Source: Mycobacterium sp.
Lineage (GTDB): Bacteria; Actinomycetota; Actinomycetes; Mycobacteriales; Mycobacteriaceae
Length of the DNA stretch: 64,000 nucleotides
Assembly (NCBI RefSeq): GCF_004298145.1
Contig: NZ_SCRH01000040.1
Span: 1 to 64,000 of the forward strand
Reading direction: 5' to 3'
Below are positions 33,382 to 44,083 of this stretch, piece after piece. The notes below the pieces were generated by a model. The model was not told the DNA's origin. It saw only the letters and a list, made by a program, of their open reading frames with translations, and searched no databases. A program made the translations under genes and the position numbers. Numbering within the stretch: position 1 is the first letter of the stretch; every line of letters begins with the position of its first letter.

Positions 33382-34502
33382 CTGGCCACCTCAACCTTGG
33401 CGCCCGACGCGGCGACCGTCTCGTAAACCCGCAGGATCTGGCTGGCCACCACCGACCAGTCGTAGCGTTGGACGGCGGCCGAACCGGCCGCCACATAGCG
33501 TTCCCGCAGCACATCATCCTCCAGCACCGTGATCAGCGCATCGGCGAGCGCGGCGCCGTCCCCGACGGGCACCAGACGGCCCACGTCCCCGTCGCGCAGC
33601 ACACGCCGGAAGGCGTCCAGATCGCTGGCCACCACCGCGGTGCCGGCGGCCATCGCCTCGACCAAGACGATGCCGAAGCTCTCCCCGCCGAGGTTGGGTG
33701 CGCAGTAGACGTCGGCGCTGCGCATGGCCGACGCCTTCCCGGGGTCGTCGATCTGGCCGAGGAAACGAACGTGCTTCACGAATTCGCCTGCTCGGGTGCG
33801 TAATTCGTCCTCGTTACCGCGTCCGACAACGAGCAGCTGCACGTCGGCGAACCGCTCGATCAGCCGCGGTAGCGCCTCGAGCAGCACCGACATGCCCTTG
33901 CGCGGCTCGTCGTAGCGCCCTAGGAACAGGACCGTCTTGCCGGTCCGCGGGTAACCGTCCAGGAGCGGCGCGGAGGCGAACGAGGCGACGTCAACGCCGT
34001 TGGGGATCTCCACCGCGTCGGTTCCCAGCGCCTCCATCTGCCAGCGCCGGGCCAGGTCGGAGACCGCGATCCGGCCGACGATCTTTTCGTGCATCGGGCG
34101 CAGGATGCCCTGGAAGACCGTGAGTGTCAGCGATTTGGTGGTCGACGTGTGAAATGTCGCCACGATCGGCCCCTCGGCGATGTTGAGGGCCAGCATGGAC
34201 AGGCTCGGCGCGTTGGGCTCGTGCAGGTGCAGCACGTCGAAATCGCCTTTGGCGAGCCACTTTTTCACCTTGCGGTGGGTGGCCGGGCCGAACCGCAGCC
34301 GGGCCACCGACCCGTTGTAGGGAATCGGGACGGCCTTGCCGGCCGAGACGACGTAGTCGGGCAGCGCGGCATGCGGCGAGGCCGGCGCGAGCACGCTGAC
34401 CTCATGCCCGAGGGCCCGCATCACCTCGGCCAGCTGCAGGACGTGCGACTGCACCCCGCCCGGAACGTCGAACGAGTAGGGACAGATCATCCCGATACGC
34501 AT
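33378..34502 (-). CDS. pimA: Phosphatidyl-myo-inositol mannosyltransferase PimA
   Basis: MRIGMICPYSFDVPGGVQSHVLQLAEVMRALGHEVSVLAP. Confidence 0.95.
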   Translation of the reverse strand: MRIGMICPYSFDVPGGVQSHVLQLAEVMRALGHEVSVLAPASPHAALPDYVVSAGKAVPIPYNGSVARLRFGPATHRKVKKWLAKGDFDVLHLHEPNAPSLSMLALNIAEGPIVATFHTSTTKSLTLTVFQGILRPMHEKIVGRIAVSDLARRWQMEALGTDAVEIPNGVDVASFASAPLLDGYPRTGKTVLFLGRYDEPRKGMSVLLEALPRLIERFADVQLLVVGRGNEDELRTRAGEFVKHVRFLGQIDDPGKASAMRSADVYCAPNLGGESFGIVLVEAMAAGTAVVASDLDAFRRVLRDGDVGRLVPVGDGAALADALITVLEDDVLRERYVAAGSAAVQRYDWSVVASQILRVYETVAASGAKVEVAS

Positions 34503-35473
34503 CAGGTGTCCTCGAGCGGGGCCAGCTTGACCCGCCTTTCAGCGGGGAGGTCGGCCAGCCACTGCGGCTGCATCATGTGCCAATCCTCGGGGTGGGCGGC
34601 GATGTTCTTCTCGAAGTGATCGGCCAGCAGTTGGGTGATCGCCGCGACGTCACCACCAGTGCAATCCAGGGGCGGGGAGATATCAACGCCCCAGCCCTGG
34701 CCCTCGAACCAGCAGTGGGCCGGCAGCAGGGCCGCCCCCGTCGCCGTCGCGAGTTTCGCCGGTCCGGCGGGCATCCGGGTCGGTTCGCCGAAGAAGTCGA
34801 CCTGGACACCGGTGCGCGTCAGGTCGCGCTCAGCCATCAGGCACACCACCCGGTTGTCCCGCAGCCGGTCGCACAACATGTCGAAGGGCGGCCGCTCTCC
34901 CCCGGACAGGGGCAACACCTCGAAGCCGAGGCGTTCGCGGTAGGCGATGAACCGGTGATAGAGCGACTCGGGTTTGAGTCGCTCGGCGACCGTGGTGAAG
35001 GTGCCATGTGTCTGCGCCAGCCACACCCCGGCCATGTCCCAGTTGCCGCTGTGCGGCAACGCGATCACCGCGCCGCGGCCGCCGGACAATGCCGCAGCGA
35101 GATGGTCTTTCCCCAGGATCGAGCTCTGCAGTTCGCGGCCCAGCTCGGGCAGGTCCATGCTCGGCAGGCGGAACGCCTCGCGCCAATAGCGGGCATAGGA
35201 GGCCAGCGAGGCCCGCATCAGGGAGTCCGGAACGTCCTCGGGCGGCACGCGCAAGACTCGGGCCAGGTTCTTGCGCAGCTGATCCGGGCCGCCGCCGCGG
35301 GCCGCGTAGCGCGCCGCGGCGCCAAATGCGTTGCGCGCGGCGAACTCCGGCATCGCCCGCACGGCCATCCAGCCGGTCGCGTACGCCCAATCGGCCCCGA
35401 TGCCGCCCATCAAGCGCCTCGCGAGCCGGCTCGGTGCCGTGATCGCGCTCATGCCCGGCGGAGTGGGAATCAC
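34502..35473 (-). CDS. patA: Phosphatidylinositol mannoside acyltransferase
   Basis: LPLAT motifs ALPHSGNWDMAG, SGGERPPFDML; overlaps pgsA stop by 4 bp (GTGA). Confidence 0.9.
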   Translation of the reverse strand: MIPTPPGMSAITAPSRLARRLMGGIGADWAYATGWMAVRAMPEFAARNAFGAAARYAARGGGPDQLRKNLARVLRVPPEDVPDSLMRASLASYARYWREAFRLPSMDLPELGRELQSSILGKDHLAAALSGGRGAVIALPHSGNWDMAGVWLAQTHGTFTTVAERLKPESLYHRFIAYRERLGFEVLPLSGGERPPFDMLCDRLRDNRVVCLMAERDLTRTGVQVDFFGEPTRMPAGPAKLATATGAALLPAHCWFEGQGWGVDISPPLDCTGGDVAAITQLLADHFEKNIAAHPEDWHMMQPQWLADLPAERRVKLAPLEDT

Positions 35474-36111
35474 GGCGCGGCCGATCCACGGTCGGTCGCA
35501 CCCGGCGAGGTGCGCACCGTGTGCAACCGCTGCGCGCAGGTGATGAGGCTGGCCGCCGCCAACAGCCACATCGCCACGGGCAGCGCCGGCGGCCAGGCGA
35601 CGAACGGAAAGTCCGATATGCCGGCGCCGACCAGCACGATGATCAGCCGCTCGGGCCGTTCGATGATGCCGCCGTCGCCGCGCAACCCGCTGGCTTCGGC
35701 CCGGGCCTTGATGTAGGAGATCACCTGCGAGGTGACCAGGCAGATCAGCGTGGCCACCGCCAGCAGCTTGTCGTGCAGGCCGAAGGCGATCCACCACAGC
35801 AGGCCACAGAACACAGCGCCGTCGCTGACGCGGTCACAGGTCGCGTCCAGCACCGCGCCGAACCGGGTGCCGCCGCCGCGTTCCCGCGCCATCGCCCCGT
35901 CGAGCATGTCGAAGAGGACGAAGAACCAGACCACCAGCGTGCCGATGAACAGCTTGCCCATCGGGAAGAATGTCAGCGCCCCCGCCACGGCGACGATGGT
36001 GCCCAGGATCGTGACGACGTCGGGGGTCAAACCCAACCGCAGGCACGCTTTCGCCGTCGGAGTGGTCAGCCGCGCGAACGCCGCCCGCGACAGGAACGGC
36101 ATTTTGCTCAT
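35470..36111 (-). CDS. pgsA: Phosphatidylinositol phosphate synthase
   Basis: CDP-alcohol phosphotransferase motif DMLDGAMARERGGGTRFGAVLDATCDRVSD. Confidence 0.94.
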   Translation of the reverse strand: MSKMPFLSRAAFARLTTPTAKACLRLGLTPDVVTILGTIVAVAGALTFFPMGKLFIGTLVVWFFVLFDMLDGAMARERGGGTRFGAVLDATCDRVSDGAVFCGLLWWIAFGLHDKLLAVATLICLVTSQVISYIKARAEASGLRGDGGIIERPERLIIVLVGAGISDFPFVAWPPALPVAMWLLAAASLITCAQRLHTVRTSPGATDRGSAAP

Positions 36112-36683
36112 TCTTGTCTCGCCCACTCCGTCGCCAGCAGCTGGCGGGTTTCACGCAGCAACTGCGGGATCACCTTGGATCCGCCGATGATGGTGATGAA
36201 GTTGGCGTCACCACCCCAGCGCGGCACGACGTGCACGTGCAGGTGTTCGGCCAGCGACCCGCCGGCCGAGGTCCCCAAGTTGAGGCCGACGTTGAAGCCG
36301 TGCGGCCGTGACACGTTCTTGATGACGCGAATTGCCTTCTGGATGAAGGACATCAGCTCCGCGCTCTCCGGAGCCGTCAGATCCTCCAGCTCGGAGACCC
36401 GACGGTAGGGCACCACCATCAAGTGCCCCGGGTTGTACGGGTAGAGGTTGAGCACGGCGTAGACGAGTTCGCCGCGCGCGACCACCAGCCCGTCTTCATC
36501 GGCCAGGTGTGGGATGTCGGTGAAGGGCTGCTCGGTTTTGCCGTTGTCGCGCTTCATCGGCGCTTCGGCCAGGTAGGTCATCCGGTAAGGCGTCCACAAC
36601 CGCTGCAGATGGTCTTCCTCGCCGGCGCCCCTGTCCAGGATGGTGTCGTCGGTGCGCGACTCGGCCCGTTCGCGATCACTCAC
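36108..36683 (-). CDS. HIT domain protein (Ap4A phosphorylase-like)
   Basis: [27 protein letters not shown]. Confidence 0.92.
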   Translation of the reverse strand: MSDRERAESRTDDTILDRGAGEEDHLQRLWTPYRMTYLAEAPMKRDNGKTEQPFTDIPHLADEDGLVVARGELVYAVLNLYPYNPGHLMVVPYRRVSELEDLTAPESAELMSFIQKAIRVIKNVSRPHGFNVGLNLGTSAGGSLAEHLHVHVVPRWGGDANFITIIGGSKVIPQLLRETRQLLATEWARQE

Positions 36684-38799
36684 CGGACACCACTTTCACG
36701 AGTCCGGCTGTGGGAGCGTCGTTCTCGCGATCAGCGATCCACTTCACGATGGCATCGACCGCGCCGTCACGGGGCACACCGTTGATCTGCGTGCGGTCGC
36801 CGAAGCGGAAGCTCACCGCGCCCGCCGCAACGTCACGGTCGCCGGCGAGCAACATGAATGGCACCCGCAGGTTGGTGTGGTTGACGATCTTCTTGGCCAT
36901 CCGGTCGTCGCTGCCGTCGACCTCGACCCGCACCCCGTGCGAGCGCAGTTGCGCCGCAACATCGTTCAGGTAGTCGACGTGGTCGTCGGCAACCGGGATA
37001 CCGACCACCTGCACCGGCGCCAGCCACGCCGGGAACGCGCCGGCGTAGTGCTCGGTGAGGATACCGAAGAACCGCTCGATCGACCCGAACAGCGCGCGAT
37101 GGATCATCACCGGCCGCTGCCGGCTTCCGTCGGCGGCGGTGTACTCCAGCCCGAACCGCTCCGGGAAGTTGAAATCCACCTGGATGGTCGACATCTGCCA
37201 ACTGCGCCCCAGGGCGTCGCGGGCCTGCACGGAGATCTTGGGGCCGTAGAACGCCGCGCCGCCCGGGTCGGGCACCAACTGCAGGCCGGATTCGGCCGCC
37301 ACCTCGGCCAGGGCAGCGGTCGATTCTTCCCACATGGCATCGGAGCCGACGAACTTGTCCGGGTCCTTGGTGGACAGCTCCAGATAAAAGTCCTCCAGCC
37401 CGTAGTCGCCGAGCAGCTCGAGGACGAACCGCAGCAGCGACGCCAGCTCGGCGTGCAGCTGCTCGCGGGTGCAGAAGATGTGCGCATCGTCCATGGTGAA
37501 ACCACGCGCCCGGGTCAACCCGTGCACCACACCGGACTTCTCGTACCGGTAGACGGTACCGAATTCGAAGAGCCGCAACGGAAGTTCGCGATAGGACCGC
37601 CCGCGCGATCGGAAGATCAGGGTGTGCATCGGGCAGTTCATCGGCTTCAGGTAATAGTCCTGACCCGGCTTGCGCACGGTCCCGTCCTCGTCGTATTCGG
37701 CGTCGAGGTGCATCGGCGGGTACATGCCTTCGGCGTACCAATCCAGATGGCCGGACGTGTGGAACAGGTCCGCCTTGGTGATGTGCGGGGTATTGACGAA
37801 CTCGTAGCCGGCCGCGATGTGCTTGCGCCGGGAGTACTCCTCCAGTTCCCGACGCACAACGCCGCCCTTGGGGTGGAAAACCGCCAAGCCGGAACCGATT
37901 TCGTCGGGGAAGCTGAACAGGTCCAGCTCGGTGCCCAGCTTGCGGTGATCGCGGCGCTGGGCCTCCTCGATCAGCGTCAGGTGACGCTCCAAGGCTTCCT
38001 GCGACTCCCAGGCCGTGCCGTAGATCCGTTGCAGGCTGGCGTTGTTCTGGTCGCCGCGCCAGTAGGCGGCCGAGCTGCGGGTGAGCTTGAACGCGGGGAT
38101 GTGCTTGGTGGTCGGGATGTGCGGGCCCCGGCACAGGTCACCCCAAACCCGTTCCCGCGTACGCGGATTGAGGTTATCGTAGGCCGTGAGCTCGTCGCCG
38201 CCGACTTCCATTACCGCCGGATCACCGGACTTGTCGTCGACGAGTTCGAGCTTGTAGGGCTCGCGGGCCAGCTCGGCGCGCGCCTGATCCTTGGACTCGT
38301 AGACGCGACGCTCGAACAGCTGGCCCTCTTTGACGATCTGACGCATCCGCTTCTCCAGCGCCGCCAGGTCCTCGGGGGTGAACGGCTCCGGCACGTCAAA
38401 GTCGTAGTAGAAGCCGTCGGTGATGGGCGGCCCGATGCCCAGCTTGGCTTGCGGGAACAGCTCCTGGACGGCCTGGGCCAACACGTGGGCCGCCGAATGC
38501 CGGATCACGCTGCGGCCCTCGTCGGTGTCGGCCGCCACCGCGACGACCTCGGCGTCGGTGTCGGGCGCCCAACTCAGGTCGCGCAGCTTCCCGTCGGCGT
38601 CGCGCACCACCACGACGGCGTCGGGCGCCCCGCGGCCCGGGAGCCCCGCATCCCGCACCGCGGCGGACGCGGTGGTCCCGGCAGGCACCCGGATCGGGGC
38701 TTGCGGCGATCGCAAGCCCGGCGCAGCCGGGCGCTGCGGGTCGCCGCCATCGGCTCCCGAGTCGGGGTGTGCGGGGACGGTCATTGTGGCGGTCTCCAA
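36676..38799 (-). CDS. thrS: Threonyl-tRNA synthetase
   Basis: TGS domain, [16 protein letters not shown], class II core; start may be the internal [11 protein letters not shown]. Confidence 0.95.
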   Translation of the reverse strand: METATMTVPAHPDSGADGGDPQRPAAPGLRSPQAPIRVPAGTTASAAVRDAGLPGRGAPDAVVVVRDADGKLRDLSWAPDTDAEVVAVAADTDEGRSVIRHSAAHVLAQAVQELFPQAKLGIGPPITDGFYYDFDVPEPFTPEDLAALEKRMRQIVKEGQLFERRVYESKDQARAELAREPYKLELVDDKSGDPAVMEVGGDELTAYDNLNPRTRERVWGDLCRGPHIPTTKHIPAFKLTRSSAAYWRGDQNNASLQRIYGTAWESQEALERHLTLIEEAQRRDHRKLGTELDLFSFPDEIGSGLAVFHPKGGVVRRELEEYSRRKHIAAGYEFVNTPHITKADLFHTSGHLDWYAEGMYPPMHLDAEYDEDGTVRKPGQDYYLKPMNCPMHTLIFRSRGRSYRELPLRLFEFGTVYRYEKSGVVHGLTRARGFTMDDAHIFCTREQLHAELASLLRFVLELLGDYGLEDFYLELSTKDPDKFVGSDAMWEESTAALAEVAAESGLQLVPDPGGAAFYGPKISVQARDALGRSWQMSTIQVDFNFPERFGLEYTAADGSRQRPVMIHRALFGSIERFFGILTEHYAGAFPAWLAPVQVVGIPVADDHVDYLNDVAAQLRSHGVRVEVDGSDDRMAKKIVNHTNLRVPFMLLAGDRDVAAGAVSFRFGDRTQINGVPRDGAVDAIVKWIADRENDAPTAGLVKVVSGE

Positions 38800-38971
38800 G
38801 GCTCGAGGGGTCGACGACCATGCTATCGGGGCGGTCCGAAGCCGAGCAGGGCCATCGAGCAGCGCAAGCCGGGCGCGCTCCTGTTAGGAGGTAACCGCCC
38901 TCATCCGGACCCCCCGGCCATGCGGCCGCGCCAGGTCACGGGTGCTCGGCACCGCATCGAAGCACCGCGGC

Positions 38972-39388
38972 TCACACAGGGTGGACGTAGCGGGCCGCTT
39001 CGGCCGCGTAGTCGGCGGTGACGCAGATGTCGTAGCGCTGGGCTTCCAGCGTCTGCACGCTGGAGAAGTCACGGCGGCCGCGCGTCGACGCGTGCGCGAC
39101 GAACCCGAACACCGCACCCCGGAACGCGCCGATCGCCGTCGCGATGAGCAGCGCCCATATCCAGTACGGCCCGACGGTGAAGATCGCGAAAAGCAAGCCG
39201 ATGAGCAGACCCCACCAGGCACCGGCGCCGGCGCCCGCCAGGGCTGCCCTGCCGTTGGTCAGGCGGCCGGTGACGTGTTCGACCGTGCGTACGCCGTCGC
39301 CCACGATGGCGACGACCTCCCGCCGGATGGGTGGTTCGGCGGGAGGCCGCTGCTGGCTGGGACCGGACGGACCGGACGGGTAAGTCAT
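38972..39388 (-). CDS. General stress protein 17M-like membrane protein
   Basis: EVVAIVGDGVRTVEHVTGRL + Gly/Ala TM hairpin + QTLEAQRYDICVTADYAAEAARYV. Confidence 0.8.
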   Translation of the reverse strand: MTYPSGPSGPSQQRPPAEPPIRREVVAIVGDGVRTVEHVTGRLTNGRAALAGAGAGAWWGLLIGLLFAIFTVGPYWIWALLIATAIGAFRGAVFGFVAHASTRGRRDFSSVQTLEAQRYDICVTADYAAEAARYVHPV

Positions 39389-39590
39389 TGCTATCTCCTG
39401 ACGGGTTCTGACGGCCGTTCACCGCCGGGTTGGCGTGAATCGCCTACGGCAAACGCGGATTCCCGAACCCAACGACGATCTGGATCGAATCGGGCCTGTC
39501 CTGACTGTCCGACCAAGCCGAACGAGACTTCCTCGGCGACAACGCCGTCCGGGTGGGCGAAGCGTGTGATCGATTGGACGCCCAATATCG

Positions 39591-40184
39591 TCAGCCGCTG
39601 CCCGACGGCACCGAGAGGACGTGGTTGATGAAGTCCGCGAACGCATACATGAATTTGCTCAGGAACTGCTCAGTGCTCGCATCGGTGACCTCACCGTTAT
39701 CGGTGATCAGGTTGGTGGTGAACTCGATATAGGCTTCCGGGGCAGTCATCTGAGGTGAATCGCAATAGCCGAGCACACTGCGCAGATGTTGCTGGCCCAC
39801 CGCGGTGCCGATTTTGCCGGGCGAGGTGCCGATCACTGCCGACGGTTTACGGGAAAACGAGTTCGTCCCCCAGGGGCGACTGGCCCAGTCGATGGCGTTC
39901 TTCAAGCTGCCCGGGATGCTGCGGTTGTACTCCGGCGTCACGAACAGCACCGCGTCCACGGCGGTGATCGCCTCCTTGAGGGCGCGCCCGGCCGGGGGGT
40001 AATCGGTGTCGAGGTCGCGGTTGTACACCGGTAGATCCTTTATCGGGATCTCAACAAAGTTCAGGTTCTCGGGAGCCAAGCGGATCAACGCCTTGGCCAG
40101 GGTGCGGTTGATGGACTCGGCCGACAAGCTACCGACGATGTAGCCAACGGTATAGCTGCTCACTGCATTACCCACTTCCTGCAT
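39591..40184 (-). CDS. NADPH-dependent FMN reductase
   Basis: VGYIVGSLSAESINRTLAKAL, FVTPEYNRSIPGSLKNAIDWASRP. Confidence 0.92.
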   Translation of the reverse strand: MQEVGNAVSSYTVGYIVGSLSAESINRTLAKALIRLAPENLNFVEIPIKDLPVYNRDLDTDYPPAGRALKEAITAVDAVLFVTPEYNRSIPGSLKNAIDWASRPWGTNSFSRKPSAVIGTSPGKIGTAVGQQHLRSVLGYCDSPQMTAPEAYIEFTTNLITDNGEVTDASTEQFLSKFMYAFADFINHVLSVPSGSG

Positions 40185-40399
40185 CGGTTTAGCTCCCGCG
40201 GATCGACGCAGATTCAACCGTCCTCCGCCACGTCGTGGCTCGCAAGATTTTTCTTCGATCTCCCTCGACCGTCGGGCCGGCGGGTCGACCGAATACAGCC
40301 GCCATGAGCGTTCGTCGCACGCCGGTTGTGCGAAAGGGGTTCAGCCGGACCGCGGGAGTATGGTTTGCCACATCGCTCGCGCGGGGACGATCATGCCGT

Positions 40400-42388
40400 A
40401 TGGGCAATCGCAAGGGTGTCTCACCGTCGGCCGGCAACGGCGAATCCCCGACGCCGTCGCAGGAGCGTAGGCCGAAGCCCTGGCGCACCGAGGGCCTGCC
40501 ATCCCCGGATAGCGAGACGGATGACCGGCCCAAGCGCCCGAGATGGTGGCGAGTGTTGATCTACCTCGGACTGGGTTACCTGCTGGTGTTCGGTCTGCTG
40601 TCGTTTCAAGACAGTCGCGGCGGACCGACGCAGATCCCCTACACCGATTTCACCGTGCAGGTCGAGCAACACAACGTAGCCGAGGTGTCCTCGCGCGGCG
40701 ACACCATCGAGGGCACCCTGCGCGAACCCAAGCCGGTTCCCGGCCAGGACTCCACGTCGAAGAAAACCCGCACCTATGAGCGGTTCAGCACCCATCGGCC
40801 CACTTTCGCCCACGACGATCTGCTCGCGGCGCTGGAAGCCAGCGGCGCAACGGTTTCCGCGAAACCATTGACCGAGGAGCGGGGTGTTCTGCTGAATTTG
40901 CTGATCTCGTTTGCACCCATGCTGCTGCTGTTCGGCTTCTGGTTCTGGATGTTCAGACGCAGCCAGAAGGCCATGGGCGGAATGGGAGGGATGCTCGGCG
41001 GCCTCGGCGGTCGTGAGAAGCGCAAGCCAGTGGACCCGGAATCGGTTCGCACCACCTTCGCCGACGTCGCGGGCATCGACGAGGTCAAAGTCGAGATCAG
41101 TGAAGTGGTGGACTTCCTGCGCGACCCGGACAAGTACCGCAAGCTCGGTGCCCGCGCGCCCAAAGGTGTGCTGCTGACCGGACCACCGGGAACTGGTAAG
41201 ACACTGCTGGCCCGGGCCACCGCCGGAGAGGCGGACGTGCCATTCTTCTCCGCCAGCGGCTCGGAGTTCATCGAGATGATCGTCGGCGTGGGTGCCTACC
41301 GTGTCCGCGAACTGTTCGAAGAGGCCCGTAAGGTCGCGCCGGCGATCATCTTCATCGACGAGATCGACACCATCGGGCGGTCCCGTAGCAACGTCGTCGG
41401 CATTGGCGGCCACGACGAGCGCGAACAAACCCTGAACCAGGTTCTCGCCGAGATGGACGGTTTCACCGGATCCGAAGGTGTGGTGGTGCTCGCCGCGACC
41501 AACCGCCCCGACATCCTCGATCCGGCACTGCTGCGGCCCGGACGGTTCGATCGGACCATCGTTGTCAATCCGCCCGACCGCAAGGGGCGTACCGACATCC
41601 TGCGGGTGCATACCCGCAAGGTGCCGTTGGCCAACGACGTGGATCTCGACCGCGTCTCCGCCGCCACGCCGGGCATGACGGGTGCCGACTTAGCGAACCT
41701 CGTCAACGAGGCCGCGTTGGCCGCCGCGGGGGCAGGCCAATCCGAGGTGACCGCCCGGAACCTGAGTGAGGCCCTGGAGAAGATCCAGTTGGGCACCGCG
41801 CGCACCGTGGTGCTGCCCGCCGAGGACCGCCGCCGGACCGCCTATCACGAAGCCGGCCACGCCCTGATCGGCATGCTGCAACCCGGCGCCGACCCGGTGC
41901 GGAAGGTCTCCATCATCCCGCGCGGTCGCGCACTCGGTGTCACGCTGTCGACTCCGGAGGAAGACCGCTACGGCTATTCGGCCGAATACCTGCGCGGACG
42001 CATCACCGGGGCACTCGGCGGGATGGCCGCGGAGGAAGAGGTCTTCGGTGTGATCACCACCGGCTCGGAGAGCGACCTGGAGACCTGCACCACCATCGCG
42101 CGGGGCATGGTCGGCCGGTGGGGCATGTCCGAGCTCGTGGGCCCGGTGTCGGTGCTGCCGAAAGAGGGCGACCCGCGCATGGCGGGAATCTCCGACGCGA
42201 TGCTGAGTACCGTAGACGAAGAAGTCCGCCGCCTGATCGATTCCTGCTACGCCGAGGCGCGAAAACTGCTGCGCGAGAACGGGCATCGACTCGACAGCAT
42301 CGTCGCAGAACTACTCGAACAAGAAACGCTGGACGAAGACGAGGTATACGCAGCGGCCGGTATCTCCAGGCTGGCGGCCACCCGATAG
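40400..42388 (+). CDS. FtsH-like membrane AAA+ zinc metalloprotease (accessory paralog)
   Basis: Two N-terminal TMs, [35 protein letters not shown]. Confidence 0.94.
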   Translation: MGNRKGVSPSAGNGESPTPSQERRPKPWRTEGLPSPDSETDDRPKRPRWWRVLIYLGLGYLLVFGLLSFQDSRGGPTQIPYTDFTVQVEQHNVAEVSSRGDTIEGTLREPKPVPGQDSTSKKTRTYERFSTHRPTFAHDDLLAALEASGATVSAKPLTEERGVLLNLLISFAPMLLLFGFWFWMFRRSQKAMGGMGGMLGGLGGREKRKPVDPESVRTTFADVAGIDEVKVEISEVVDFLRDPDKYRKLGARAPKGVLLTGPPGTGKTLLARATAGEADVPFFSASGSEFIEMIVGVGAYRVRELFEEARKVAPAIIFIDEIDTIGRSRSNVVGIGGHDEREQTLNQVLAEMDGFTGSEGVVVLAATNRPDILDPALLRPGRFDRTIVVNPPDRKGRTDILRVHTRKVPLANDVDLDRVSAATPGMTGADLANLVNEAALAAAGAGQSEVTARNLSEALEKIQLGTARTVVLPAEDRRRTAYHEAGHALIGMLQPGADPVRKVSIIPRGRALGVTLSTPEEDRYGYSAEYLRGRITGALGGMAAEEEVFGVITTGSESDLETCTTIARGMVGRWGMSELVGPVSVLPKEGDPRMAGISDAMLSTVDEEVRRLIDSCYAEARKLLRENGHRLDSIVAELLEQETLDEDEVYAAAGISRLAATR

Positions 42389-42649
42389 ATGTCGACCGGA
42401 CGGGCCGGCATGGCCGGCTCCCGGATTTGTGCCTTGACGGGATCGTTCACGGCATTCGTGGCCGGCCACTAGCATTGCATGCGAGATTCATATCGGCCTC
42501 AAACTGATGGGGGATCTCATGACAGCTGAACCGCTCCCGCTGACGGGCCTGAATGCCCGCCATCCGTATCGGCCGCGCGGATCGCTATCAAGAAGGCAAA
42601 TCCGCCGAACTAACCCGCGTCTTGCGTATGTGGCCCACTTCCCGACGCA

Positions 42650-42703
42650 ATGCCCGTGCTGGGTTTACCGGCGATCGTGCCGGGCATCCGCGGATATGCG
42701 CGA
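42650..42703 (+). pseudogene. Possible 5' remnant of a carboxymuconolactone decarboxylase-like gene
   Basis: MPVLGLPAIVPGIRGY... N-terminal motif, then no continuation. Confidence 0.3.
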
Positions 42704-42764
42704 CGCTCTCGTGCTGGGTCGGCATGCTGACAACAGAAGCGGAAGGATTCAGTGATGGCAACAG

Positions 42765-43356
42765 CAGTCGGGCGCGGGTGCGGTCGAAGGCGCCCTAGAT
42801 GCCAGCAACATGCTCAAACCTGCTGTTGCAGGTGCTCGACGACGGACGGCTCACCGATGCGCAGGAACGCCAGGTCGACTGTCGCAACACGGTGGTCATC
42901 ATGACCTCCAACATCGGATCGCACTACCTGCTCGACGGGGTGACCGCCGACGGCGAAATCACGCCGGATGCGCGCGGGAAGGTGATGGCCGAGTTGCGCG
43001 GCCACTTCCGGCCCGAATTCCTCAACCGCGTCGGCGACATTGTGCTGTTCACGCCGCTGGTTCTGCCGCAGATCGAGCGCATCGTCGATCTCCAGCTGCA
43101 AGGACTGCGAAACCGGTTGGCGGAACGGCAAATCCAACTCGAGATCACCACCGAGGCTGAACGATTGATCGCCGAGCCCGGCTACGACCCGGTCTACGGT
43201 GCCCGCCCGCTGCGCCGCCACATCGCCCTTGAAGTAGAGATCCGAGTCGGGCGCGCGCTGCGGAGCGGTGAGATCACCGCCGGGGGAAAGATCGAAGTCA
43301 GTGTGGACAACGGCGAACTGGCGGTGGGCTATTCGGAAGCGGCGCAGGCCGCGTGA
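42765..43356 (+). pseudogene. ClpB/ClpK remnant with internal deletion and frame change
   Basis: 42765-42821 (frame 42765) encodes NBD1 segment QSGAGAVEGALDASNMLKP; from 42817 in another frame NBD2 segment NLLLQVLDDGRLTDAQERQVDCRNTVVIMTSNIGS...PEFLNRVGDIVLF...ARPLRRHI. Confidence 0.85.
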
Positions 43357-43369
43357 GGAGCGTACCGGC

Positions 43370-43807
43370 ATGCAAACCGATATCGTGCAATGTCCCAACT
43401 GCGGGCGGCGCAACCGAGTAGCGGCAACGGCGTCGGGCAGGCCGCGCTGCGCCCAATGTCAGCACTGGTTGCCCTGGATCACCGAAGCCGGCGACACCGA
43501 TTACGCTGATGTTGTCGAGAAGTCCTCGCTGCCAGTGCTTGTCGACCTGTGGGCGCCCTGGTGCGGACCGTGCCGGATGGTCAGCCCCGCGCTGGAACAG
43601 CTGGCCAGCGAACGCGCCGGTCAATTGAAACTGGTCAAGATCAACGTGGACGCCGCGCCGGTGATCGCGCAACGCTTTGGGGTGCAAAGTATTCCGACGC
43701 TACTGGTCACCGAGAACGGCCGGGTACTGGCGCGGCAGTCCGGGGCAGCCCCGATTGCGGCATTGAGAACTTGGCTTGACCAAGCACTGCCGGCCAAAAC
43801 CACCTAG
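43370..43807 (+). CDS. Thioredoxin with N-terminal zinc ribbon (Trx2-like)
   Basis: CPNCGRRN...CAQC and LWAPWCGPCRMVSP. Confidence 0.95.
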   Translation: MQTDIVQCPNCGRRNRVAATASGRPRCAQCQHWLPWITEAGDTDYADVVEKSSLPVLVDLWAPWCGPCRMVSPALEQLASERAGQLKLVKINVDAAPVIAQRFGVQSIPTLLVTENGRVLARQSGAAPIAALRTWLDQALPAKTT

Positions 43808-43816
43808 GAGACAAAC

Positions 43817-44083
43817 ATGACCTCGTTAGGCATGGACCCCGATGTGGCCGCGATCCGACCGGTGAGCCCACGAACACCAAACGGCTGCGAGGAATGTCTG
43901 CGACTCGGGACGCGGTGGGTGCATTTGCGGCTATGCCTGACATGCGGTCATGTCGGCTGCTGCGACTCCTCGCCCATGCGGCACGCCCGGGAGCACGCCC
44001 ACACCCCCGGCCACCCGATCGTGGAATCGATGGAGCCGGGCGAAGACTGGCGGTGGTGCTATGTCCACGAGAACTACGTCTAG
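43817..44083 (+). CDS. UBP-type zinc-finger protein
   Basis: CEECLRLGTRWVHLRLCLTCGHVGCCDSSPMRHAREHAHTPGHPIVESMEPGEDWRWCY. Confidence 0.92.
   Translation: MTSLGMDPDVAAIRPVSPRTPNGCEECLRLGTRWVHLRLCLTCGHVGCCDSSPMRHAREHAHTPGHPIVESMEPGEDWRWCYVHENYV

Noticed and set aside
36600-39000. Possible T-box or other leader riboswitch upstream of thrS
   Set aside because: No T-box consensus (TGGNACCGCG) or specifier-like hairpin recognised upstream of the start.
36640-39021. 793-aa plus-strand ORF over thrS
   Set aside because: Antisense shadow of thrS; no domain motifs.
39391-39585. 64-aa minus-strand ORF between the stress-protein gene and the FMN reductase gene
   Set aside because: No recognisable family; could be coding or remnant but unsupported.
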